The notes under the pieces are model-generated. The model saw nothing but the letters and a program-made list of their open reading frames with translations. It made no database searches and had not been told where the DNA came from. Shown piece by piece: positions 27,198-34,880 of a stretch of DNA of 64,000 nt. Source of the stretch: Planctomycetota bacterium. Its GTDB lineage: Bacteria > Planctomycetota > UBA8108 > JACQVS01. A program made the translations under genes and the position numbers. How positions within the stretch are numbered: position 1 is the stretch's first letter; every line of letters starts with the position of its first letter. The DNA lies in NCBI GenBank assembly GCA_028280485.1, contig JANQLS010000007.1, forward strand, positions 81,072 to 145,071. The letters run 5' to 3'.

Positions 27198-29270
27198 ATG
27201 AAAGCTTCAAATCAAAAGAAGCACTACCAGGGTCAGTCGGTTGTCTTTTCCAAGAACTCACTTCATCGAATCTTATTCCCCGCGAAGGCCATCATCTTCT
27301 CCCTTCTCCTCACCTGTATTTCCACATCTCCATGCCATTCGACAGAATTCATCCGTGGAGACTTCAACTCCGATCAAACGGTTACTGTTGCCGATACAGT
27401 GGCGATACTCGATTTCCTCTTTAAAGGAAACTTTTCACCGCCCTGTATGATTGCGGGTGACACCGATGGGGACTCCGTCATCGATATAACCGACGCCATC
27501 TTTTTGCTCATTCACCTCACTCAAAACACGATGGCTCCGTGTGATCCTTATCCTCATCCGGGTGAGGATGTATTAAATACAGGTATAGAGTGTGAATCTT
27601 ACGGGGAAACAACTCCAACTGAAGATAATAATTCGAGCTTAGTTCTTCTCGATACCTTTGATAATGAAAATGGTTCGTTTACCTTGTCGATTCGATTGTC
27701 GAGCGTTGAAGCAGTGACCTCTATCGCTGGAATCATCAGCATTGAAGGAGACCATTTTGCTAACGGCCATTCTGAAGATCTCCAACTGGAAAACAATGTA
27801 GGTGAAGATCCATTTTTTTCAACGGCTTCCGTTCACGGGGAAAAAATCCATTTTGCCTACCTTCAAAGTATCCTAACTCCGGCTCCGCCGGTGGCCAACG
27901 GAGGTGAAGAGAGAATTTTTACCTCGACTGTTTGTTTGGGCCGTCACACTCCTCAAGGTACCTACAGCCTAACTCTCGAAGAGGCCGAAATCACTTTGGG
28001 GAATGGAGAAAGGGTCATCCCACATTTTGAGGGGGGAAGTCTAACAGTTCAAACGAGCCTCACCGGAACTACGGGCTGTGAAGATAAAAACGATATCGAG
28101 CCAAACCCGCGCAACTGTGAACCGGATCCCGACCCCGTCGACCCTCCCGATCCTATCGATCCTCCCAATCCTGGAGTGAAGGATGATTTTATTCGCGGCG
28201 ATGTCAATCAGGATGGACGCCTCTCCATCTCCGATGCGCTTTCGGCGAGAAGGTTTTTATTTCTCGGAGATCTACAACCGACCTGCTTGGCTGCCTTAGA
28301 TTTCAATGGAGATTTTAGAATCGATATCTCCGATCAAATCAGCATATTAGCCGCAATTTTCTTGGACGGCCCGGCTCCAGGGGCTCCCTTCCCCCTGGAA
28401 GGTCCTGATCCTGAACTCAATGAATTGACCTGCCACGATTACACGATCGAAGAACCCAAGTTAACCGAAGACATAATTAAATTTGGGGAAGTTGAAGGCG
28501 ATCCAGGCGATGAGATTACCATTCCAATTTACATCACGAATTCACGTGAGGTAGAAGCCTATCAATTTATCTTTGATTTCACCCCCGGTACATTTGAACT
28601 CATCGAGCCGGGTGGCTTAGGAATCGATGCCCTTGACTTTACGGACTCTGCCATCGGGATCTCTCGACCTGATTTTGAAGGCAGTCCATTTTTTGCCGTC
28701 GTTCGTGAAATTGAACCCGGTCGTATCTTGCTAGGATTAATCCCCGATTTCATCACGGAAAACTGGGTCTTACCCCCGGGTGAAGATCAACTTCTATTGG
28801 GGATCAAGGGGCGCATCCCACTCACCGCTCAAGAGGGAACTGAAACCGACCTCACCCCCACCAACGGCCCCAACCAAAAGGGTGTAGGCGATTACAAACT
28901 ATTCAATGAGCTCACCTACCGGGGAGAACCTCTTTGGATCAGCGTTCGTCCCCAACTAAAACCCGGCTGGCTCAAGATTGGACCCGATATTTCTATCTTT
29001 ATTCGTGGTGATGCCAATAGCGATAAGCGAGTCGATATCTCAGACGTGACTTTCCTTTTAGAGAACTTCTTCCTTGGGAAACACGTGATTCGATGTCCTA
29101 AGGCTGGAGATGTCAATGATGATGGAGCCCACGACATCAGTGATCCCATCATGATTCTCGCGGCCCAAATCCTGGGCACGCAGCAGATCCCCCATCCCTT
29201 CCCTCGACAAGGAAGAGATCTGACCCCCGACAACTTAGGTCAGTGTTCAATCTTCAGTGCAGAAAGGTAG
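27198..29270 (+). CDS. Secreted protein with three dockerin-like pairs and cohesin-like domains
   Basis: 690 residues. Signal region LFPAKAIIFSLLLTCISTSPCHS. First dockerin-like pair: FIRGDFNSDQTVTVADTVAI and AGDTDGDSVIDITDAIFLL. Then a beta-sandwich (about 160-285, FTLSIRLSSVEAVTSIAGII) with cohesin character, a D/P-rich linker, and a second pair (FIRGDVNQDGRLSISDAL, ALDFNGDFRIDISDQI). A clearer cohesin-like domain follows (GDEITIPIYITNSREVEAYQ...FDFTPG), then a third pair (FIRGDANSDKRVDISDVT, AGDVNDDGAHDISDPI). Dockerin and cohesin folds bind each other in cellulosomes; here both are on one chain, so self-assembly is conceivable but unproven. ATG 27198 is chosen over the TTG at 27153 because GAGAAGGG precedes it. 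Confidence 0.85.
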   Translation: MKASNQKKHYQGQSVVFSKNSLHRILFPAKAIIFSLLLTCISTSPCHSTEFIRGDFNSDQTVTVADTVAILDFLFKGNFSPPCMIAGDTDGDSVIDITDAIFLLIHLTQNTMAPCDPYPHPGEDVLNTGIECESYGETTPTEDNNSSLVLLDTFDNENGSFTLSIRLSSVEAVTSIAGIISIEGDHFANGHSEDLQLENNVGEDPFFSTASVHGEKIHFAYLQSILTPAPPVANGGEERIFTSTVCLGRHTPQGTYSLTLEEAEITLGNGERVIPHFEGGSLTVQTSLTGTTGCEDKNDIEPNPRNCEPDPDPVDPPDPIDPPNPGVKDDFIRGDVNQDGRLSISDALSARRFLFLGDLQPTCLAALDFNGDFRIDISDQISILAAIFLDGPAPGAPFPLEGPDPELNELTCHDYTIEEPKLTEDIIKFGEVEGDPGDEITIPIYITNSREVEAYQFIFDFTPGTFELIEPGGLGIDALDFTDSAIGISRPDFEGSPFFAVVREIEPGRILLGLIPDFITENWVLPPGEDQLLLGIKGRIPLTAQEGTETDLTPTNGPNQKGVGDYKLFNELTYRGEPLWISVRPQLKPGWLKIGPDISIFIRGDANSDKRVDISDVTFLLENFFLGKHVIRCPKAGDVNDDGAHDISDPIMILAAQILGTQQIPHPFPRQGRDLTPDNLGQCSIFSAER

Positions 29271-29272
29271 TA

Positions 29273-29522
29273 GGCACACGCCGTGTGCCGTATAGTTGTC
29301 GTCCCGCTCCGCGGGGCGATTCCTATCTAGCGCGAAAGACGTTTGGTTGCATTGTTAATTTAGCACTTTATTCCGCCCTTACTTACAGGGCTGATCTTGA
29401 ACCGTCAGTAAACCCAGGACGACGCTTCGCTCTGCCCTGGGTTAGGCTATTGCGGGCTTTCAGCCCTTGGCGATTAAACCGCATAAAATCCACTTAGTAA
29501 GCCCGGAGCGTAAGCGACGGGA
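29273..29522. repeat. Dense hairpin array ending in a REP-like copy
   Basis: Starting at the stop of the dockerin/cohesin-like gene: GGCACAC/GTGTGCC (29273-29289), CGTCCCGC/GCGGGGCG (29300-29318), CCCTT..AGGG region (about 29375-29391), CCCAGG...CCTGGG around a GCTTCGC centre (29411-29442), GGGCT/AGCCC (29455-29466) and one REP-like copy (29499-29522, GCCCGGAGCGTAAGCGACGGG). The same units occur in opposite orientation at 44831-45070. No coding frame is credible across it. Confidence 0.75.
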
Positions 29523-29549
29523 AATTCACAGCACCAAATATATAGGGCA

Positions 29550-31070
29550 TTACTTAAATTTATTCGCTTGCTCCCGAAACTTCATTAGCAACTCCCGATG
29601 CTCCGCCTTGGAATTCAGATTATGCCATTCATGAGGATCAATACGATGATCGTAGAGCTCTTCCGATCCATCCGCGTAACGAAGATATCTCCAACGCTCC
29701 GATCGAAGTGTAACATTCCCCTGGTCAAAAAGAGTGGCGACGACTCGACCGGTTTTTAGATTTGGATTTTTTAAGAGTGGCTTCAAGGAAACGCCATCTA
29801 AAGCGGCCTTCGTTTTTAAACCACAAAGATCCATCAAACTCGGATAGAGATCGATCAAGCCCACGGGTTGTCGACACTCTGAACCCACGCCCTTAAATTC
29901 CTGAGCTCGATCATTGGAAGGAACGATGATCAAGGGCACTTTGGTCGACCGCTCCCAACCCGTCCACTTTCCCCAGTGTTGCTTTTCCCCGAGGTGCCAA
30001 CCGTGATCCGACCAAAGAACGATCAGAGTATTGTCTTTGTATTTAGAACCATCCAGAGCTTTCAATAACCGCCCTATTTCTTCATCGATATAAGTGGTAC
30101 AGGCCAAGTAGGCTTCAACGGCAGCCTGCCATTGCTTAAACTTTAAAACGGTTGCGTGACTCCCCGCGGTGACAGGCTCCAAGGCCCAACGAATAGCAAC
30201 TTCACTTAAATCTTTAAGATCATCTTTTAAAACTTTAGGAAGCTCACCTGAAGTCTTTTGGAAGCGATCAAAAAATCTTTTGGGAGCCCACAAGGGAATA
30301 TGAGGTCGGTAATACCCTACCCCCATGAAAAACGGACGGTCAAAATCATCATGTAGCTTTTGAATGGCCCAGTCCGTAATTTGAGTATCACCAAAATCGG
30401 AGTCGGGAACATCAAACGGCCCCCAGTCAAAGGACTCTCCCGACTTTTGCTTCGGTCGACGGTCGGAAGGCATTCGGTTCAAGGGCAGAACAACAGTACG
30501 CCCTTGACTATCCTTTAAAACATGACGCGGGTTGTCAGTACCCTTTGATGGTAGTTCTTCTGGAGTATACCCCACCGCGTTTTTAGGAAACGGACTCCAT
30601 CGCTGCCCGCGACTGTAATACTCATCAAAAACTTTTTTAGCACTCGAATGAAACAACTTCCCAGTGCCTAATGTCTGGTATCCTGCTTTCGAAAAAGCCT
30701 GAGTTAAAAACTGAACCTTGGACTTCGATTTATTGATGATATTTCCACTTTTATTATTCCAAATCCCAGTAACCTGAGGCATACGGCCACTGAACACCGC
30801 GGCCCGAGAAGGATTACACGCCGGAGCTGCACAATGAGCATTTGTAAAGAGTACTCCTCGCTTTGCTAAACGATCAATATTGGGAGTCTTCGCTTGGGGG
30901 TGCCCCTTCATGCAGCCGATCCAATCGTTGAGATCGTCGATGGAGATGAAGAGGACATTGGGATTGTCTTTTTTTTCCACTTCAACGGAATAAGCGAAAC
31001 CAAATGGATTGCTAAGAAAGCAAAAGAAACTGATTTTAAGTAGGACAAATCTTTGCCTTGAGAGAATCAC
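29550..31070 (-). CDS. Type I sulfatase, iduronate-2-sulfatase-like
   Basis: 506 residues. Signal peptide about 1-28 (LLKISFFCFLSNPFGFAYS). NPNVLFISIDDLNDWIGC is the start of the sulfatase core with metal-binding Asp. The formylglycine signature is C-N-P-S-R (Cys about 86). Further conserved blocks: GVGYYRPHIPLWAPKRFFD, TYIDEEIGRLLKALD, VLWSDHGWHLGEKQHWGKW and the closing LYDHRIDPHEWHNL. Same broad class as the enzyme at 6954-8447 but clearly divergent, so probably a different sulfated glycan. Start is GTG 31070; no ATG lies before the core. Flanked by dockerin-like secreted proteins, which fits extracellular polysaccharide use. Confidence 0.88.
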   Translation of the reverse strand: MILSRQRFVLLKISFFCFLSNPFGFAYSVEVEKKDNPNVLFISIDDLNDWIGCMKGHPQAKTPNIDRLAKRGVLFTNAHCAAPACNPSRAAVFSGRMPQVTGIWNNKSGNIINKSKSKVQFLTQAFSKAGYQTLGTGKLFHSSAKKVFDEYYSRGQRWSPFPKNAVGYTPEELPSKGTDNPRHVLKDSQGRTVVLPLNRMPSDRRPKQKSGESFDWGPFDVPDSDFGDTQITDWAIQKLHDDFDRPFFMGVGYYRPHIPLWAPKRFFDRFQKTSGELPKVLKDDLKDLSEVAIRWALEPVTAGSHATVLKFKQWQAAVEAYLACTTYIDEEIGRLLKALDGSKYKDNTLIVLWSDHGWHLGEKQHWGKWTGWERSTKVPLIIVPSNDRAQEFKGVGSECRQPVGLIDLYPSLMDLCGLKTKAALDGVSLKPLLKNPNLKTGRVVATLFDQGNVTLRSERWRYLRYADGSEELYDHRIDPHEWHNLNSKAEHRELLMKFREQANKFK

Positions 31071-31278
31071 GTATTTAGATTCCTTGAATTAAAATTAATC
31101 TCTTAGGTTGAAATCGTAAGGCTCAGTTAGCTACAGTCGAACTTTCTAAAAGAGGATGCTCGATCGACTCTGTCAGGTTAGTTGTCCGATCTGCGATATT
31201 TAAGATAGCAGAGCGCAGCAAAAAGAGAGGATTCCTTAGTAAACTTTTTCGAAGAGAAATAAGAAGGTTATTAAGATA

Positions 31279-31325
31279 AAAAAAATCGAGTGGAGCCGAT
31301 AAAGACTCCACTCGATTTTTTTTGT
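31279..31325 (-). terminator. Terminator with A/T tracts on both sides
   Basis: AAATCGAGTGGAG and CTCCACTCGATTT pair over about 13-15 bp around a 10-nt loop. There is an A run on the left and a T run on the right, so it can work on either strand. It lies 38 bp past the minus-strand stop of the discoidin-like gene, its most likely client. Confidence 0.9.
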
Positions 31326-31362
31326 TATGAACCTCTCATTTTAAAGAAATTCAAGGTTGCTC

Positions 31363-34272
31363 TTACCCACAATTCGGTTCGACGAGACAACCTAAATCAC
31401 CGGTCTCAGGATCGTCGTCCGAGGGATCCTCACCACAAGTTTCCTTTCCAGGAGGAGCGGGAGGAGCTGTTCCTAAGAATTGATGCGAGAGGTTGGCGAT
31501 CGGGTCGGTGATCTCCACTTTGCCGTTATCGTCAAAGTCGGCTGCATCCATACAAGGAGGAGTGAACGTTCCTAAGAATTGGAAGGCGAGGTTATTGATC
31601 GGATCGGTGATCTCGATCAATCCATTACCATCGGTATCCCCTCTGAAGAACTCAGGTCCGGTGGGGTCGATGATATCCGTTCCGCGATATACTTCGACTT
31701 CCCCAAGTGAGATAACAGTCGCTTCGTCGGCATTACCTTGTCCGTCAGAACCACTGAAGTCATCGTCAGGAGTTCTTTCGATTCGAACGAATTTCGCATC
31801 GACAAGGTCACCCGTATCATCGACTAAGTTAACTTCCAGAAGTTCAGGACCCAAGGGGAACTTGTTTCCATTGACTTCAAACCCGAGGTCGTTCTCTTCG
31901 TTAAGAAGTTCGGACTCGTAAATGATCTCTTGATTTTCATCGAGAAGGAAGACAGTGATATCTCGCAAGCGAGATCCACAGCAGTTATCTCGGTTATGGA
32001 TGACGATGCGTTCTAAGGGATAGACATCATCAAGTTCCAACATCCACCAAGAGTTATCTGGGAAGAGATCGTTGGCGGCCGTATGAGTGAAGTTTCCGGT
32101 ATTTCCATCGATCGCCAAATCGGCGGGGAATCCGAAACCAACAGAACTTTGAGTTGCGATACCGCCAGGGGCTACATTCGCACCCAGTTCCACTTCGATC
32201 ACATCGGAACATTCGGCATCATCGGCGACATCGTCACAGAGAGTTCCATCATCGACACTAACGGTGATGTCCCAAGTTCCGAGTCCTAAATTAAACGTAG
32301 CCGTATTTAAGACATCTTGAGGACCAACGGTAATCACCTGCCCATCATCAGCGTTTTCCGCTCTGAAGGTATAGGTGATGCGGTCTTCACTGTCATCGGT
32401 GGCATTAGCGGTCACTTCATAGATTCCAGGGCCTCCACCTTCGGGTGCGGTGATCGTCAAACCTTCACAATGAGTGTCACCATCAGCGGGACAATCTTGC
32501 TCTTCGAAGACTTCCACTTCACCGAGCGAAAGAACGGTGGCTTCGTCTTCATTACCTTGAAGATCACTTCCAGAAAGGTCGTCATCCGGAGTACGCTCGA
32601 CTCGAACATAACGTCCTTCGATGGCGGCCCCTTCATCAGCAATGATGTCAATCGTTAGCAACGGAGGTCCCAGAGGAAAGAGGTTACCATTGATCTCGAA
32701 GCCCAACTCATTTTCTTCGTTGAGTAACTCTGAGACGTACACTTCGTTACGATCTTCATCGAGGATAAAAACCGTGATATCACGCAAGCGCGATCCACAG
32801 CAGTTCGATCGATTGTGAAGGTTGATCTTGGCAATCCTATTCGAGCTACCCAAATCCACTTCCCACCAGGATGGGTCTGGAGTTTCTGCACCAGCTAAGG
32901 TGTGAGTGAAGTTCGCAAGATTTCCATCGATCCCGATCCCTGCAGTGAAACCACCTAAAGTTGAACTTTGAGTCGCTGTTACTCCATCTCGCTTCGTGAG
33001 GTCTGGATTCGGAGGAGGTTCTTCTCCGTCACCAAAGATCTGAACTTCGGAGAGAGAAAGGAAGAATTGTCCCGGGAAGTCTTCGGGAGCTCCCAAGCGC
33101 TCGATACGAACGACGCTAGCGATGGGATCAGCGATATCGACGGGAATCTCCAAAGGACCATCCAGTGCGGTATCCGGAAAGCCTCCTTCTTCGAAGAAGA
33201 TTTCGTTGAAGAGCTCCACTCGTTCTCCGGCATCATTGACTTCGAAGATCAGGACGCGGAAATTGGTTAAACGGGCTGAACAACAATCGGTTCGGTTCCA
33301 AATGTTAATCGACCCGATACTGCTGGGACCGAAGAGCTGAACTTCCCACCAAGGAGTCGGATCTCCGGTGTTCGTGTGAGTGGTCGAACCTTGGTTGTAA
33401 ACACCAGTGGTATTGCCATCGATGGCTCGTCCCGGTGCGCCTCCAAAACCTTCAGTAGATTGAATAGCGAAACCCCAGCGGGCGATATTTCTACCAGGTA
33501 CCCTCAGCTCCACTTCATCACTTTCGAGAGGATCGGTTCCAGCATCATCACTGGTGATGACGACTTTATAAAGTCCTTCGTCCTCCGAGGTGACATCAGC
33601 TAAATCTAAAGTGCTCTCAACCGCTCCGGCGATCTCTGCGCCATCTTTAAACCATTGGTAAGAGAGATTACCGGGTCCAGAAGCCTCAACACTGAAAGTG
33701 TGAGTCGATCCGGTTTCGATCGTAGCGGCTTGGGGTTGAGAAGTGATCAGGATACTATCCAACTCAGCGTAAACTTCAACTTCACCTAAGGAGAGAACTC
33801 CACCGTTAGGATCGGCTTCATCGCGAATCCTGCTAACCCGAACGATTTGACCTTCGATAGGGTCTCCCTCTTCAAAGATGATATCGAGATCGATGAATTC
33901 CGGACTGAAGAGTTCATCGGCTTCATTGAGAATCGCCGAAACATAAACTTCAGTCAGCGTGTCGTCGAGAATGGTCACCACGATATCGCGCAAGCGTTCA
34001 GCACAACAGCTGTCGCGGTTGTGTAAGACGATTCTTTCGATATTGTAGAGCTGTCCTAAATCCACTTCCCAAGTCGGCTCTAAGTCATCGGGTAAAGTAT
34101 GAGTGAAGTTACCCAAGTTTCCATCGATACCATTACCCGCCGGACCGGCAGGGTGGTTTGTCGATTGAGTCGCCACTCCCCCCGGAGCTACGTTGATGCC
34201 TTGACCCCAACTTGGGCTCAATAGCAATGTTGATAATAAAAGAGAAAAAATTCCAAGCCGGAAGAGTCTCAT
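31363..34272 (-). CDS. Secreted discoidin/fucolectin-like, Ig-like and dockerin-like protein
   Basis: 969 residues. Signal peptide (LFRLGIFSLLLSTLLLSPSWGQG). Four galactose-binding-like (F5/8C or fucolectin type) domains, each opening with NVAPGGVATQS or a variant and containing WWEVDLG and HNRDNCCGSRLRDI: about residues 26-180, 270-415, 435-600 and 725-880. An Ig-like domain (ATIETGSTHTFSV...SYQWFKDG) lies between the first two; a beta domain (ITAPEGGGPGIYEV) lies between the last two. A dockerin-like pair (FFRGDTDGNGLIEITDPI, DFDDNGKVEITDPI) and an acidic tail close it. Probably binds glycans at the surface. Start set by GGAGGT four bases before ATG 34272. Confidence 0.87.
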   Translation of the reverse strand: MRLFRLGIFSLLLSTLLLSPSWGQGINVAPGGVATQSTNHPAGPAGNGIDGNLGNFTHTLPDDLEPTWEVDLGQLYNIERIVLHNRDSCCAERLRDIVVTILDDTLTEVYVSAILNEADELFSPEFIDLDIIFEEGDPIEGQIVRVSRIRDEADPNGGVLSLGEVEVYAELDSILITSQPQAATIETGSTHTFSVEASGPGNLSYQWFKDGAEIAGAVESTLDLADVTSEDEGLYKVVITSDDAGTDPLESDEVELRVPGRNIARWGFAIQSTEGFGGAPGRAIDGNTTGVYNQGSTTHTNTGDPTPWWEVQLFGPSSIGSINIWNRTDCCSARLTNFRVLIFEVNDAGERVELFNEIFFEEGGFPDTALDGPLEIPVDIADPIASVVRIERLGAPEDFPGQFFLSLSEVQIFGDGEEPPPNPDLTKRDGVTATQSSTLGGFTAGIGIDGNLANFTHTLAGAETPDPSWWEVDLGSSNRIAKINLHNRSNCCGSRLRDITVFILDEDRNEVYVSELLNEENELGFEINGNLFPLGPPLLTIDIIADEGAAIEGRYVRVERTPDDDLSGSDLQGNEDEATVLSLGEVEVFEEQDCPADGDTHCEGLTITAPEGGGPGIYEVTANATDDSEDRITYTFRAENADDGQVITVGPQDVLNTATFNLGLGTWDITVSVDDGTLCDDVADDAECSDVIEVELGANVAPGGIATQSSVGFGFPADLAIDGNTGNFTHTAANDLFPDNSWWMLELDDVYPLERIVIHNRDNCCGSRLRDITVFLLDENQEIIYESELLNEENDLGFEVNGNKFPLGPELLEVNLVDDTGDLVDAKFVRIERTPDDDFSGSDGQGNADEATVISLGEVEVYRGTDIIDPTGPEFFRGDTDGNGLIEITDPINNLAFQFLGTFTPPCMDAADFDDNGKVEITDPIANLSHQFLGTAPPAPPGKETCGEDPSDDDPETGDLGCLVEPNCG

Positions 34273-34276
34273 GTTG

Positions 34277-34282
34277 ACCTCC
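34277..34282 (-). promoter_or_regulatory. Ribosome binding site fixing the discoidin-like gene start
   Basis: GGAGGT on the minus strand, four bases before ATG 34272. The frame remains open to 34353 with several earlier ATGs, but only this one has a consensus site and directly precedes the signal peptide. Confidence 0.8.
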
Positions 34283-34387
34283 ATACCCTCGTAAAATTGA
34301 CGAGAAACCATCCATTCAAACTCTTGGAACGGAGAGTGAACTTCGTTTCTCAAAAACTAATTGTGCAAGATTTGCAAGACGGATTCA

Positions 34388-34535
34388 TTAGTTCCTGTGA
34401 TTAAACAGGAACTAAGCCGAGTTGGGATCAACTCGGCCGCAAACTTAGAGACGAAGACTCTAAGTTTAGCGGAGTGAAGGCAATTCAAGGAATTGCCGAA
34501 ACGGTTGAAACTGCCTCCGAAGGAGAAGTTTCAAC
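34388..34535 (+). repeat. Five-hairpin structured repeat, full copy
   Basis: Hairpin 1: 34388-34398 with 34405-34415 (TTAGTTCCTGT, perfect). Hairpin 2: 34416-34424 with 34429-34437 (GCCGAGTTG, GGAT loop). Hairpin 3: 34441-34450 with 34458-34467 (AAACTTAGAG, perfect). The linker TTTAGCGGAGTGAA follows. Hairpin 4: 34479-34486 with 34490-34497 (GGCAATTC). The linker CGAAACG follows. Hairpin 5: 34504-34512 with 34527-34535, plus inner CTCC/GGAG on a GAA loop. It lies between the divergent discoidin-like and sigma-factor genes. Confidence 0.9.
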
Positions 34536-34880
34536 ATAATTTAATTAAAACCCTTAGGTACTATATTGCATGCTTTTATTCCGATATACAACCACTCAGA
34601 TTGAAGGATTTTAGCAACTTTAGAAAGATCGTTTAGAATCCCCTCACGTCAAGGCTGACACCTCGGGGGAAGATCGATAAAATCCCCGGGAAATTCAGCT
34701 ATCCACCCCCTTAAAGTCCCCTACTGAAGATGGCCATCATGCTAAAATGGGATCAAGCGAAGAGTAAAAACCACATTTATTTAGCCAACCCATCCTCAAG
34801 AACGTCATTCAAACAAAGAGCTTTTTCTAAGTAACGGGTGAACCTATTCACGAATCCCCTCTCTTATACAGATAACCGCA
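34536..34880. other. Intergenic region upstream of the sigma-factor fusion
   Basis: About 345 bp with no credible gene, repeat or clear promoter. It begins AT-rich (AATTTAATTAAAA). Nothing further can be supported. Confidence 0.3.

Noticed and set aside
29243..29497. An 84-codon plus-strand frame after the dockerin/cohesin-like gene
   Set aside because: It runs through the hairpin array and overlaps the end of the real gene; composition is that of palindromic repeats.
31493..32658. Plus-strand frames of 142 and 113 codons
   Set aside because: They are antisense to the discoidin-like gene, with serine-rich noise and no ribosome site.
34388..34535. Integron attC site as an explanation for the structured repeat
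   Set aside because: Hairpin 5 has GTTGAAAC/GTTTCAAC ends resembling core sites, but the RYYYAAC/GTTRRRY pattern is not met, there is no integrase, and the four other hairpins do not fit.
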